Below are positions 6,678 to 15,126 of a DNA stretch of 55,846 bases, piece after piece. Source of the stretch: an uncultured Clostridia bacterium (GTDB lineage: Bacteria; Bacillota; Clostridia; Christensenellales; Borkfalkiaceae); the NCBI GenBank assembly GCA_947624965.1, contig CANQMN010000013.1, positions 1-55,846 of the forward strand, read 5' to 3'. The stretch's first letter is position 1. Each line of letters opens with the position of its first letter. A model generated the notes under the pieces. The model worked only from the letters and a program-made list of their open reading frames with translations, searched no databases and was not told the DNA's origin. Both the position numbers and the translations under genes were made by a program.

Positions 6678-7862
6678 ATGATCGATCTTTTTGAAAAAAC
6701 AGAGAAAGAACATAATTACGACGTGGCGCGCGCCGCGGGCATCTACCCCTACTTCCACGAGCTGACGTCGGGGCAGAACACCGTCGTTCAGATGGAGGGA
6801 AGGCGCACCATCATGATCGGCTCCAACAACTACCTCGGGCTGACTTCTGATCCCGAAGTCATCGCCGCGGGCGTCGAAGGGCTGAAAAAGTACGGCTCGG
6901 GCTGCTCGGGCTCCCGCTTTCTGAACGGCACGCTCGACATTCACAAGAAACTTGAAGAAGAGCTCGCCGAATTTCTCTGCAAAGAGGCGGTGATGACCTT
7001 CTCGACGGGCTTCCAGAGCAATCTCGGCATCATCTCCGCCATCGTCGGCATGCACGATTACGTCATCTGCGACAAGGAAAACCACGCCTCCATCTACGAC
7101 GGGTGCCGTTTGAGCTACGGCAGGATGCTCCGCTATAACCACGCCGATATGGAGGATCTCGAAAGCAAATTGCAGGCGGTCCCCGAAACGTGCGGCGCGC
7201 TCATCGTAACGGACGGCGTGTTCAGCATGAGCGGCGACATCTGCAAACTGCCCGAGATCGTGGCGCTCGCGAAGAAATACGGCGCGCGCGTCATGGTGGA
7301 CGATGCGCACGGGCTGGGCGTTTTAGGCGCGCACGGCAGAGGCACGGCGGAATATTACGGATTGGAAAACGATGTAGACATCTATATGGGCACGTTCTCC
7401 AAGTCCCTCGCAAGTCTCGGCGGGTATATGGCGTCCTCGGCGCGCGTGATCGACTTCGTCAAGCACACCTCCCGCCCCTATATTTTCAGCGCGAGCATCA
7501 CCCCCGCTTCCGTACAGAGCGCGCGGAAGGCGTTGGAGATTTTGAAGCGCGAGCCCGAACGCGTCCGCGCCGTCAACGAGATCGGCGACTATATGCGGAA
7601 GAAGCTCACCGAGGCGGGCATCAAGTACATTCCCGCCACCACCCCCATCGTCTCCATCTATACCTACGAGGACGAAACGGCGTTTACCGCGTGCAAGCTC
7701 CTCTTGGAGCGCGGCGTGTACGTCAACCCCGTCATCACCCCCGCGACGCCTGTGGGGAAGGCGCTCATCCGCACGAGCTATTCGGCGACGCACAAGCACG
7801 AGGAGATCGACGAGGCAGTGGAAAAAATTAAGGAAGTTTGGAAAATTTTGGGCATACAGTAA
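6678..7862 (+). CDS. Alpha-oxoamine synthase, PLP-dependent (serine palmitoyltransferase / KBL-like)
   Basis: This 394-residue fold-type I PLP enzyme belongs to the alpha-oxoamine synthases, which condense an amino acid with an acyl-CoA (KBL, BioF, HemA, SPT). Visible motifs are GSNNYLGLT near 50, YGSGCSGSRFLNGT near 74-87, the VDDAHGLGVLG cofactor-binding aspartate segment near 210, and TFSKSLASLGGY with the Schiff-base lysine at Lys242. The GSGCSGSRFLNGTLDIH and FSTGFQSN segments resemble bacterial serine palmitoyltransferases more than BioF, which would make the first sphingolipid precursor. KBL (threonine breakdown) is the main alternative; the usual KBL partner Tdh is not nearby. It is a single-gene unit with its own promoter and terminator, so context does not settle the substrate. 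Confidence 0.85.
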   Translation: MIDLFEKTEKEHNYDVARAAGIYPYFHELTSGQNTVVQMEGRRTIMIGSNNYLGLTSDPEVIAAGVEGLKKYGSGCSGSRFLNGTLDIHKKLEEELAEFLCKEAVMTFSTGFQSNLGIISAIVGMHDYVICDKENHASIYDGCRLSYGRMLRYNHADMEDLESKLQAVPETCGALIVTDGVFSMSGDICKLPEIVALAKKYGARVMVDDAHGLGVLGAHGRGTAEYYGLENDVDIYMGTFSKSLASLGGYMASSARVIDFVKHTSRPYIFSASITPASVQSARKALEILKREPERVRAVNEIGDYMRKKLTEAGIKYIPATTPIVSIYTYEDETAFTACKLLLERGVYVNPVITPATPVGKALIRTSYSATHKHEEIDEAVEKIKEVWKILGIQ

Positions 7863-7875
7863 GGAATACAAATTG

Positions 7876-7905
7876 CGCCCCGCCGTTCGGCGGGGCGTTT
7901 TTTTT
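7876..7905 (+). terminator. Strong terminator of the alpha-oxoamine synthase gene
   Basis: CGCCCCGCC (7876-7884), loop GTTC, GGCGGGGCG (7889-7897), then T8. Confidence 0.9.
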
Positions 7906-7923
7906 GGATTTTTCAAATTGTAT

Positions 7924-7953
7924 GCGCGCGGCGCTTAAAAGAGCGCCGCGCGC
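7924..7953. repeat. GC-rich hairpin, left copy flanking the AIPR gene
   Basis: A 12-bp perfect stem (7924-7935 with 7942-7953), loop TAAAAG. Nearly identical to 9945-9973; the two bracket the AT-rich AIPR gene. Confidence 0.75.
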
Positions 7954-8003
7954 CCCTTTTTGCCTTTCGCCGAAAGGATGCTTCAAAAAATTCCAATTAT
8001 TGC

Positions 8004-8038
8004 TTGCATCGTTGAACACAAAATGATATAATCATTTT
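8004..8038 (+). promoter_or_regulatory. Promoter of the AIPR gene with overlapping palindrome
   Basis: TTGCAT (8004-8009), 17-bp spacer, TATAAT (8027-8032). A 19-bp inverted repeat (AAAATGAT, ATA, ATCATTTT; 8020-8038) is centred on the -10 box and could be an operator. A strong ribosome site AAGGAGG (8044-8050) follows. Confidence 0.6.
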
Positions 8039-8055
8039 ACACAAAGGAGGTTATT

Positions 8056-9840
8056 ATGACAACATTTAAAGAACAAATTGACAGCGATATCAAGTCTTAT
8101 CAAGAGCGGTGCCGCTATATCCCTAATATAGAAAAACCCGAATGGGCATTTAATTATTGGGTACTCGATAAACTTTTTTTTGAAGACGAGGAACTGATAG
8201 AAAGTAAAATTATCGATTATAAAGATTTAGGCGTAGATGTGTTTGAAATCTATGAGGACACAAAAGATATTTTTGTTATACAGAACAAATACTATGATTC
8301 TTCCAAATTAAGCGCGCCTTATGTCGAGCATGATTTTTTGGAAAGAGTAACGGCTGCTTTGGAAGATGGCACTTATACTAAATCGCCTGAACTGCAAAAT
8401 GCTTTTACCAAATTTAAAGACGATCCGGATTTTCAACTTCATCTCCAAATTTATGTGACGAATAATGACATTTGTCAAGCCGCTAATGACTATGTAAAAT
8501 CTTTTAACCTTAATCACCCAAAGTATATAGCCTCTATATATTACTTGGATGATATTGCCGAAAAATATTATGGCGAGCCGAAGAAGAACAAGAAAACCTT
8601 AACGGCATATATTGACAGTGTTAATGGCGGTACAGTGTTAAATATCAACAATAAAGATTATCAATTAAAGAATGTTATTGACGCAAAATATATTTTCGCC
8701 CCGATTGTAACCATCTTTAAAATGTATGAGAAAGCATTGAAAGAGGGATATCCGTTATTTGATGAAAATATCCGTGAATATCTTGGAAATACTGGGGTAA
8801 ATAAAAATATTTATAATACACTTTTAGATCCAAATGATAGAAAAAACTTCTTCTTTTACAACAACGGCATAACTGTAATTTGTGACAGTATTAAAAAATC
8901 TTTGCACAAACCAAGCTCCACGAATTTAAATATTAGGTATGAAATATTTAATCCACAAATCGTTAATGGCTGTCAAACGGTTAATTCTATCTATCAAGTT
9001 TTAAAAAATGTAAATCCAAATGAATTGGATGCGCAATTTAAAGATTCATATGTCATGCTAAAAGTTTTGCAAATCATCCGAACAGACGAAACGCAGGCAT
9101 CCCTTTATAAAGCCATTGTCAAATATAACAATTCACAAAATTCTATCGATGAGAAAACTTTTGTTTCCAATGCAGCAATATTTGCAAGACTACAAACAGA
9201 ATTTGAAGATAAAGGGTTTTTGCTCTTGATAAAACAAAGTGATAAAAACACTTTTTCGGAAAAATATAAAGTCGTTACAAAGTTGAGGGAAAGAAATACT
9301 GAAAGGTTGAAAAAATTTAAACTTGCAGAAACAAAAAAAGCATCTGATGTCTTTATCCCGTTGGAAAAATTGTTGCAAGTAATAAATGCATTTGTTTCTG
9401 GGGGATATACTGCTTATGTAAAGAAAAGTAAAGTGCTAAAATTGGATTCAGCCGAATACAAAACAGCAACAAATTTTATTAAAGAAACTAATTCTATCGA
9501 TACATTGTTAGATTTGTTTATGTTATACAAGAAAGCAGAAGAGGTAAAAGGTGACGGACGCGCGCCTATTCCGTATTATTTAATAGATTGCTTCGCCCGT
9601 TATGAATGTAAGGAAAGAACCAGTAAACTTATATTAAGCGAATTAGCAACACAGGAAAAAATACAGTACATTATTATGTTGTACCAAGCAGTTACGCAAG
9701 CATACGCAGCCGAATACATAAAAGCATACAGTACAGATTACAATAAAATGATAAAGCAACCTGTAAAATATGACATACTAGACCATTATAGGGAAATTTT
9801 TTCTGAAACGTTTAAAAATTCTAATCCCTATTACTCTTAA
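8056..9840 (+). CDS. AIPR family protein (abortive phage infection), N-terminal nuclease-like domain
   Basis: The 594-residue protein carries the AIPR signature: NIREYLG near 240, RKNFFFYNNGITV near 261-274, and NPQIVNGCQTVNSIY near 299-313. The family is associated with abortive-infection phage resistance and often sits near restriction systems. The N-terminal 100 residues hold GVDVFEIYED..IFVIQNKYY, in which Asp61 and Gln76-x-Lys78 fit a PD-(D/E)xK-like nuclease core; this part is inference. The gene is far more AT-rich than its neighbours, stands alone without a methylase or toxin partner, has its own promoter and terminators, and is bracketed by two near-identical GC hairpins. These are signs of horizontal acquisition as a single-gene defence cargo. 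The downstream edge is a pair of tRNA genes. Confidence 0.88.
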   Translation: MTTFKEQIDSDIKSYQERCRYIPNIEKPEWAFNYWVLDKLFFEDEELIESKIIDYKDLGVDVFEIYEDTKDIFVIQNKYYDSSKLSAPYVEHDFLERVTAALEDGTYTKSPELQNAFTKFKDDPDFQLHLQIYVTNNDICQAANDYVKSFNLNHPKYIASIYYLDDIAEKYYGEPKKNKKTLTAYIDSVNGGTVLNINNKDYQLKNVIDAKYIFAPIVTIFKMYEKALKEGYPLFDENIREYLGNTGVNKNIYNTLLDPNDRKNFFFYNNGITVICDSIKKSLHKPSSTNLNIRYEIFNPQIVNGCQTVNSIYQVLKNVNPNELDAQFKDSYVMLKVLQIIRTDETQASLYKAIVKYNNSQNSIDEKTFVSNAAIFARLQTEFEDKGFLLLIKQSDKNTFSEKYKVVTKLRERNTERLKKFKLAETKKASDVFIPLEKLLQVINAFVSGGYTAYVKKSKVLKLDSAEYKTATNFIKETNSIDTLLDLFMLYKKAEEVKGDGRAPIPYYLIDCFARYECKERTSKLILSELATQEKIQYIIMLYQAVTQAYAAEYIKAYSTDYNKMIKQPVKYDILDHYREIFSETFKNSNPYYS

Positions 9841-9845
9841 TTCAA

Positions 9846-9875
9846 GGCGCACCCTTTTCAATGGGTGCGCCTTTG
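9846..9875 (+). terminator. First terminator of the AIPR gene
   Basis: GGCGCACCC (9846-9854) pairs with GGGTGCGCC (9863-9871), then TTTGTCT, six bases after the stop. Confidence 0.8.
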
Positions 9876-9881
9876 TCTACA

Positions 9882-9921
9882 AAAACACTAACCTAATGAC
9901 ACAAGTTAGGTTGGTGTTTTT
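9882..9921 (+). terminator. Second terminator-like hairpin after the AIPR gene
   Basis: AAACACTAACCT and AGGTTGGTGTTT pair with one G-T over 12 positions and are followed by T-rich sequence. Confidence 0.55.
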
Positions 9922-9944
9922 AAAAAATTTGTCCGCTTTTACGT

Positions 9945-9973
9945 GCGCGCGGCGCTCAAAAGAGCGCCGCGCG
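9945..9973 (-). repeat. GC-rich hairpin, right copy; also terminator of tRNA-Leu
   Basis: Same stem-loop as 7924-7953 (arms 9945-9956 and 9963-9973). On the minus strand it lies directly after the tRNA-Leu CCA end and could terminate that transcript. Confidence 0.7.
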
Positions 9974-9976
9974 TTT

Positions 9977-10059
9977 TGGTGCGGATGACAAGATTTGAAC
10001 TTGCACGGTCTCCCATTGGATTCTAAGTCCAACGCGTCTGCCGATTCCGCCACATCCGC
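9977..10059 (-). tRNA. tRNA-Leu (anticodon TAG)
   Basis: Acceptor stem GCGGATG pairs with CATCCGC, encoded CCA at the 3' end (9979-9977). The anticodon stem TTGGA/TCCAA holds loop CTTAGAA with anticodon TAG. A leucine-type extra arm is present but short, and the T-loop is TTCAAAT. It lies about 115 nt downstream of tRNA-Val, probably in one transcript. Confidence 0.93.
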
Positions 10060-10174
10060 TTTGAATGTAAAAACCATCTTACAAACTTTTTTATTACGGC
10101 ACGGGCGGCTGCCGTAAAAAAGAAACCCCACATATCGGCGCAAAGCTGGTAAACGGCACGATATACAGGGTTTA

Positions 10175-10251
<77 letters not shown>

Positions 10252-10266
10252 GCAGACAACGAATAT

Positions 10267-10295
10267 ATATTACCCTATCGCAATGAGTTTGTCAA
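10267..10295 (-). promoter_or_regulatory. Promoter of the tRNA-Val/tRNA-Leu unit
   Basis: On the minus strand: TTGACA (10295-10290), 17-bp spacer, TAATAT (10272-10267), ending 16 nt before the tRNA-Val 5' end. Confidence 0.75.
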
Positions 10296-10336
10296 GCATT
10301 CTTTGCGAAAATACGATTTTTTCCGCAAAAAAATTT

Positions 10337-10882
10337 TTACTTCTTATACGGAAGAAGTTCGCGGAGGCGCGCGGCGTCCGACGCGGACAGCGTGCGCTTC
10401 TCCACGGGAAAAAACGTGCCGTTTTGCAGATAGATGAGAATGAGCCCCCGCCGTTCCTTCACGAGCGCGCAGTCGGAATACGCCTCGCGGACGACGCCCG
10501 TCTCCTCCTCGCCCTTCCGCGTCGATACGAAAAAACAGCTCTGATAAAAGGAATAGACGTTCTCCCGCGCCGCCTTTTCCATATTGCCGATCGCGCGGAG
10601 GGTGAAAAAGAGAAGCATAAGCCCGATCGAGAGAAGCGGCACGCCGAAGCCGAGCAACCACGCCGTCAGGTTCCCCGCCGTCCCCGGATAGACATTCTCG
10701 ATGACGGTGAGCGAAAGATACGCCACAAGGGCGAGCGCGCCGACGACGGAAAACACGATGCCGAAGAGAAGCGACATGCGGGAAAGCCGCCTTTGCAGTT
10801 TGCCGTCGATCGCGATGCGGCACCGCACAAGTGGCTCTTCCTGCGGAAGTTCTCCCTTGAAATCGTCATTTATGTCTGGCAT
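10337..10882 (-). CDS. Small membrane protein with YcxB-like C-terminal domain
   Basis: The 181-residue product has an N-terminal cytoplasmic segment (1-35), two hydrophobic membrane helices (about 36-60 and 72-95), and a C-terminal beta-rich domain. The YSFYQSCFFVST..YSDCALVKERRGLILIYLQNGTFFPVEKRTL pattern is typical of YcxB-like domains (about 108-175). Family function is unknown. It lies 31 nt after gpsA on the same strand and is probably the last gene of the mrnC-gpsA operon. Its start codon lies inside one of three near-copies of an 18-nt sequence found in the window. Confidence 0.6.
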   Translation of the reverse strand: MPDINDDFKGELPQEEPLVRCRIAIDGKLQRRLSRMSLLFGIVFSVVGALALVAYLSLTVIENVYPGTAGNLTAWLLGFGVPLLSIGLMLLFFTLRAIGNMEKAARENVYSFYQSCFFVSTRKGEEETGVVREAYSDCALVKERRGLILIYLQNGTFFPVEKRTLSASDAARLRELLPYKK

Positions 10883-10913
10883 AGTACTTCGTAAATCTTG
10901 AAAAATCGTCGTT

Positions 10914-11888
10914 TTAATTGTACATTTCCGTCTTTTCGGGACGTTTGAACAGCTTTCCGAGCTCCTCTTTGCACCGCTTGGCGTCGTCGCCCCTTCCGTA
11001 GCATGCGTTGTAAACGGCGTCCGTTATGGGCAGATCGACCCCGTACCGCTTGCCGAGGATGCGCATCGCCGCAGAGGTCGAGACCCCCTCCGCGAGCTTA
11101 TCGAACCGCTCGCCCTTCGCCAGCATCTCGCCGTATTTGCGGTTGTGGGAATAGGGCGAGAACAGCGTCGTCTCGTAGTCGCCGAGGTGGGCGAGCCCGT
11201 AGGCGGACAGTTCGTTTCCCCCCATCGCCTTGATGAGGCGCGCCACCTCCCGCGCCCCGCGGGACATGAGCGGACCTTTGAGCGGGGGGCAGATCACGTC
11301 GAGCGCGCCCGCGGCGATGCCCATCACGTTCTTTGCCGCCGCGCCGATCTCCGTTCCCAAAAGGTCCTCGCCGTAATAAAAGCGGATGAGATCGCTCTTA
11401 AATTCTTTTACGAGCTCCCGTTTGAGCGCCTCGTTGAGGGAATCGATGACCATGCAGTTGGGAATGTTCTGCACGAAACTCTGGATGTGCCCCGGTCCCA
11501 CCCAAACGGCGACGTCGGCGGGCGAGACGCCGCTCTCGACGACGATCTCGGAGAGTCGCTTCCCCGTGCCGCATTCGATGCCCTTCATGCACAGAACGAA
11601 CACTTTGCCCTCGACGGGATATTGCATGATGCGCCCCATAAATTCGCGCAGTCCCTGCGACGAAATGGAGATAACGATGAGCTCCGCATGCTCCACCGCC
11701 TCCCGCAGGTCGCAGGTGAGCGTGATCTTTTCGTCGAGCGCGACATACTCGTTGCGCCCCGTCTTTTTCAATACTTCATAGGAGGGATCCCCCGCGGGAC
11801 CCCAGTTATAGACCTTGTTGCCGCGGCGGGAGAGATACCACGCGATAAACGACCCCCATCTTCCGCAGCCGAGAACGGAAATCCTCAT
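10914..11888 (-). CDS. gpsA: Glycerol-3-phosphate dehydrogenase [NAD(P)+]
   Basis: The 324-residue protein has the N-terminal dinucleotide fold ISVLGCGRWGSFIAWYL. It also has the GpsA core motifs KGIECGTGKRLSE near 105, VGPGHIQSF near 130 (variant of the usual GPSHAEEV), GTEIGAAAKNVMGIAAG with the catalytic lysine near 178-195, and PLMSRGAREVARL near 205. It makes sn-glycerol-3-phosphate from dihydroxyacetone phosphate for phospholipid synthesis in the cytoplasm. Length is normal. It follows recR by 11 nt in the housekeeping operon. The altered GPGH segment is the only oddity; catalytic residues are present. Confidence 0.93.
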   Translation of the reverse strand: MRISVLGCGRWGSFIAWYLSRRGNKVYNWGPAGDPSYEVLKKTGRNEYVALDEKITLTCDLREAVEHAELIVISISSQGLREFMGRIMQYPVEGKVFVLCMKGIECGTGKRLSEIVVESGVSPADVAVWVGPGHIQSFVQNIPNCMVIDSLNEALKRELVKEFKSDLIRFYYGEDLLGTEIGAAAKNVMGIAAGALDVICPPLKGPLMSRGAREVARLIKAMGGNELSAYGLAHLGDYETTLFSPYSHNRKYGEMLAKGERFDKLAEGVSTSAAMRILGKRYGVDLPITDAVYNACYGRGDDAKRCKEELGKLFKRPEKTEMYN

Positions 11889-11899
11889 GCTTTTTCTCC

Positions 11900-12490
11900 T
11901 TAAATCGTCTTTCTATCCAACAGGGCGCGGGAGAGCGTTACTTCGTCCGTGTACTCGATCTCGCTCCCGATGGGAATGCCGTGGGCGATGCGCGTTACCG
12001 TTACGCCGAGCGGTTTGAGAAGTTTCGCGAGATACATCGCGGTCGCCTCCCCCTCGACGTCCGGATTGGTCGCCATGATGACTTCCTTCACGTTGCCGTC
12101 GATGCGGGCGAGCAGTTCTTTCACGCGGATATCGTTAGGTCCCACGCCGTTCATCGGGTCGATGACGCCGTGCAGAACATGGTAGACGCCCTTGTATTCG
12201 TGCAATTTTTCGAGCGCGACGACGTCCTTCGGTTCCTTAACGACGCAGATGACCGAGCTGTCCCGCTGTTTACAGACGTCGCAGATCTCATCCTCGGTAA
12301 AATTTCCGCAGATCTTGCAGAAGCGGACCCGCCGTTTGACGTCCGCGATCGCATCCGCAAAGGCGCGCGCCTCCCCGTCCGTCATGTTGATGACGCGGTA
12401 GGCGTACCGTTGCGCCGTCTTTTTCCCGACGCCCGGGAGTTTGCTGAATTCGTTGATGAGCCTGCCGATGGGCTCGATGAATACTTCCAC
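11900..12490 (-). CDS. recR: Recombination mediator RecR
   Basis: The 196-residue RecR has the N-terminal helix-hairpin-helix segment [17 protein letters not shown], a four-cysteine zinc motif (CKIC..CDVC near 57-73), the Toprim domain (about 80-170) and [19 protein letters not shown] near 140. RecR works with RecF and RecO in loading RecA at gaps and in repair. The start is GTG at 12490, directly after the ybaB stop (TAA then GTG), with the ribosome site inside the end of ybaB. The dnaX-ybaB-recR order is the classic one. Confidence 0.97.
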   Translation of the reverse strand: MEVFIEPIGRLINEFSKLPGVGKKTAQRYAYRVINMTDGEARAFADAIADVKRRVRFCKICGNFTEDEICDVCKQRDSSVICVVKEPKDVVALEKLHEYKGVYHVLHGVIDPMNGVGPNDIRVKELLARIDGNVKEVIMATNPDVEGEATAMYLAKLLKPLGVTVTRIAHGIPIGSEIEYTDEVTLSRALLDRKTI

Positions 12491-12826
12491 TTACAGAAGT
12501 CCCCCCATGCCGCCGAACTTTCCCATCTTTTCTTTATATACTTCGTCTGCCTTCTTGTAGCCGTCGAGGATCGCCGCCATGATGAGATCTTCGAGCATCT
12601 CCTCGTCCTCGGGGTCGATGACGGACTTGTCGATCTCGATGCCGTCGATGATCTTTTTGGCGTTCATATAGACGACGACCGCCTCGCCGCCCGCCGTCCC
12701 CACGATCTCCCAATCGTCGAGGAGCTTTTCGGTCTCCTGCATCTCTTCCTGCATTTTCTGCGCCTGCTTCATGAGGTTTTGCATTCCCGCGCCCCCCATG
12801 CCGCCGCGTCCGCCGTAATTTGCCAT
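12491..12826 (-). CDS. ybaB: Nucleoid-associated protein, YbaB/EbfC family
   Basis: The 111-residue protein has a Gly/Met-rich start (ANYGGRGGMGGAGMQNL), the helical KQAQKMQEEMQE segment, and the core VGTAGGEAVVVYMNAKK..IDGIEIDKSVIDPED..LEDLIMAA typical of the family. These small dimeric proteins bind DNA and compact the nucleoid. It lies between dnaX (12-nt gap) and recR (no gap), the standard arrangement. Confidence 0.95.
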   Translation of the reverse strand: MANYGGRGGMGGAGMQNLMKQAQKMQEEMQETEKLLDDWEIVGTAGGEAVVVYMNAKKIIDGIEIDKSVIDPEDEEMLEDLIMAAILDGYKKADEVYKEKMGKFGGMGGLL

Positions 12827-12838
12827 TTGAGCCTCCGT

Positions 12839-14551
12839 TTATTTGATTTCCACGGGATAATCCCGAAAGTCTCGTTTGAGCTGTTCCAGCCCCGATTTAT
12901 CCTCTTCGCGCGGCGCCTTCGCGTATTTGACCGCAAAATCGGCGACGCCGAGCTGTGCGAAGATCTCCGCCATCACCGCGCGGTGCGCCTCGCTTGAAAG
13001 CATGCGGGAGATAGTCTCCACCTGCGTATAGAGCGCGAGCGTCTCCCCCTCGTACTTCGCTTCGAGATCGGAGCACATCGTGAACAGCACGCCGTTTTTG
13101 CTCGTGCGGCGCAACAGGCGCATGAATTTCCCGAATACCACCTCCGCGCTCTCCTGCGACGGCGCGACGGGCGCGGGAACGCTCTTTTGCGGCGCTTCCT
13201 GCACGGGCGGCTTTGATATGGGCGCGGCGGACGCTTCCTGCGCGGGCGCGCGCTCCGGCTCGGACAGAGGTCCGTCCGAAAAATATGCCTCCTCGAATAC
13301 GGGCTCCTCCTCGGGATACTCCTCATAGGAGGGCTCCGCGGGCGCGGACGGCTGCTCTTCGTCTGCGGGCGGCTTTGATATGGGCGCGGCGGGCGCGCCC
13401 GCGGGCGCCGCCGAGAGCCGCTCCTCCAACCGCTTCACGCGGGCGAGCAGCGCGTCGATATCGTAATCCGTCTCCGGCACGGAGACGCGCATCACCGCCG
13501 CTTCCAAACAAATGCGCGGAGAGGAGACGTAGCGGAGCTCTGTCTCCGCCTTGGCAAAAACTTCCGTCGCGCGGAGAATGGCTTTTCCGTCCGCGCGCGC
13601 GGCGATATCCGCCACCGTGCGGAAGAGCTCCGCGGGAAGGGATAGAAGCGTCTCCGCGTTCTTGCACAGTTTTGCGACGGAGATCTGATTGAGAAGCTGC
13701 AAAATATCGCGGCAGAGCACGCCGACGGACTTCCCCTCCGCGAGGATCTGTTCCGTCTTGGCGAGCGCGGCGCCCCCGTCCGCGCGCAAAAGCGCGTCCG
13801 CAAGCGCGCACGTCTCGCGAAAATCCGCCGCGCCGAGCGCCGCCGTTACGCTCTCGTAGGTGAGTTTGTGCGAATAGGCGATGCACGTCTCCGCGACGGA
13901 GAGCATATCACGGTCGCTCCCCGCGCCCGCGCGGGCGATAGCGGAGACCGCCGCGTCCTCGTAGGGCTTGCCGATCTCGCGGAGGATGCTCTTCAAATGC
14001 TTTTCGAGGTCCTCCTGCGGGATGAGCTTGAAATCCAGCCGCATACAGCGGGAGAGGATGGTCGCGGGGATCTTGTGCGGCTCCGTCGTGGCGAGAATGA
14101 ACACGGCGTGCGCGGGCGGCTCCTCCAACGTTTTGAGGAGCGCGTTGAACGCGCTGTCCGTCAGCATATGGACTTCGTCGATGATATATACTTTATACCT
14201 TCCCGTAACGGGAGGATACTGCACTTTTTCGCGCAGATCGCGCATTTCCGCGACGCCGTTATTGGACGCGGCGTCGATCTCCGCGATGTCGAGCGAGCCC
14301 GCCGCGAGCGCCTTGCACACGGGACAGACGCCGCACGGCGAACCGTTGACGGGATGTTCGCAGTTGATCGCGCGGGCAAAGATGCGCGCGACGCTCGTCT
14401 TACCCGTTCCGCGCGGTCCGCAGAAGAGATAGGCGTGCCCGACGGCATTCCCCTCGATCTGGTTTTTGAGAATGCGGACGACGTGCTCCTGCCGCACCAT
14501 CTTGTCGAAGGTGTCCGGTCTGAATTTGCGGTAGAGAGACAGATGCGCCAT
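12839..14551 (-). CDS. dnaX: DNA polymerase III subunit gamma/tau
   Basis: The 570-residue protein carries the AAA+ clamp-loader ATPase: Walker A GPRGTGKTS near 45-53, a four-cysteine zinc motif (CEHP..CGVCPVC near 64-82), Walker B IIDEVHML near 125, and sensor/SRC motif ILSRCMRLDF near 165. Domain III runs to about 370. A Pro/Ala/Glu-rich linker (about 380-460) holds APISKPP twice, then comes the tau C-terminal part (about 465-570). It forms the core of the replicative clamp loader and links it to DnaB and Pol III. I see no A-rich slippery site that would make a separate gamma. A good AAAGGAG ribosome site precedes the ATG. Confidence 0.97.
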   Translation of the reverse strand: MAHLSLYRKFRPDTFDKMVRQEHVVRILKNQIEGNAVGHAYLFCGPRGTGKTSVARIFARAINCEHPVNGSPCGVCPVCKALAAGSLDIAEIDAASNNGVAEMRDLREKVQYPPVTGRYKVYIIDEVHMLTDSAFNALLKTLEEPPAHAVFILATTEPHKIPATILSRCMRLDFKLIPQEDLEKHLKSILREIGKPYEDAAVSAIARAGAGSDRDMLSVAETCIAYSHKLTYESVTAALGAADFRETCALADALLRADGGAALAKTEQILAEGKSVGVLCRDILQLLNQISVAKLCKNAETLLSLPAELFRTVADIAARADGKAILRATEVFAKAETELRYVSSPRICLEAAVMRVSVPETDYDIDALLARVKRLEERLSAAPAGAPAAPISKPPADEEQPSAPAEPSYEEYPEEEPVFEEAYFSDGPLSEPERAPAQEASAAPISKPPVQEAPQKSVPAPVAPSQESAEVVFGKFMRLLRRTSKNGVLFTMCSDLEAKYEGETLALYTQVETISRMLSSEAHRAVMAEIFAQLGVADFAVKYAKAPREEDKSGLEQLKRDFRDYPVEIK

Positions 14552-14562
14552 AATTTTCTCCT

Positions 14563-15126
14563 TTATCCGCGCGAGAACGCGCGCTGTAATTTGCGTTTGG
14601 AACGGGCGAGCGCGTTATCCACGCTCTTAAAATCCCTGCCCGTCGCCTCGCAGATCTGTGCGTAGCTCATGCCTTCGAGATACATCGTAACGACGCGGAA
14701 CTCGAAGTCGGAGAGTTCTTTCAAAAGTTTCATGCGGAATTCCGCCCGATTCTCGTCGTCGAGAAGAAGCTCCTCGGGCGTCTCCCCCTCCGAGAGCGTC
14801 TCGGGGTCGAAGAGCGCGCGTTCGCCGCCGTCCCGCCGCCGTCCCGCCGCGCGCAATATGTCGTAAATGCGGCGCGTAACGCAGAGATAGGCAAAATTTT
14901 TGAAACTCTTGCCCGTGGCGGGGCTGTAATCGCCGATCGCGCCGTACAGCCCGATCATGCCCTCCTGCACGAGGTCCTCCGTCTCCATGCCCTCCAAAAA
15001 AAAGCGGCGGGCGCGGGCGCGGACCATGCGCATATAGCGGCGGCAGAGTTCCTCCGTCGCGCCGCCGTCCCCCTCCTTCGCCCGTTCTACGAGGACTTCG
15101 TCCCGTTCATTTCCGCAGTCTTGCAC
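14563..15126 (-). CDS. sigH: RNA polymerase sigma factor, SigH/Spo0H-like
   Basis: The 187-residue sigma-70 family factor has region 2 with MVRARARRFFLEGMETEDLVQEGMIGLYGAI (about 32-62), NFAYLCVTRRIYDILRA (about 77-93), a linker, and region 4 with LSDFEFRVVTMYLEGMSYAQICEATGRDFKSVDNAL (about 138-173). The match to Bacillus SigH and its place after rlmB support the call. In spore formers SigH drives early sporulation and competence; in others it has stationary-phase roles. The start is GTG at 15126, so the gene overlaps the end of rlmB by 20 bp. dnaX follows after 11 nt. Confidence 0.88.
   Translation of the reverse strand: MQDCGNERDEVLVERAKEGDGGATEELCRRYMRMVRARARRFFLEGMETEDLVQEGMIGLYGAIGDYSPATGKSFKNFAYLCVTRRIYDILRAAGRRRDGGERALFDPETLSEGETPEELLLDDENRAEFRMKLLKELSDFEFRVVTMYLEGMSYAQICEATGRDFKSVDNALARSKRKLQRAFSRG

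Noticed and set aside
12839-14551. Programmed frameshift producing a separate gamma subunit from dnaX
   Set aside because: No A-rich slippery heptamer was found at the expected place.
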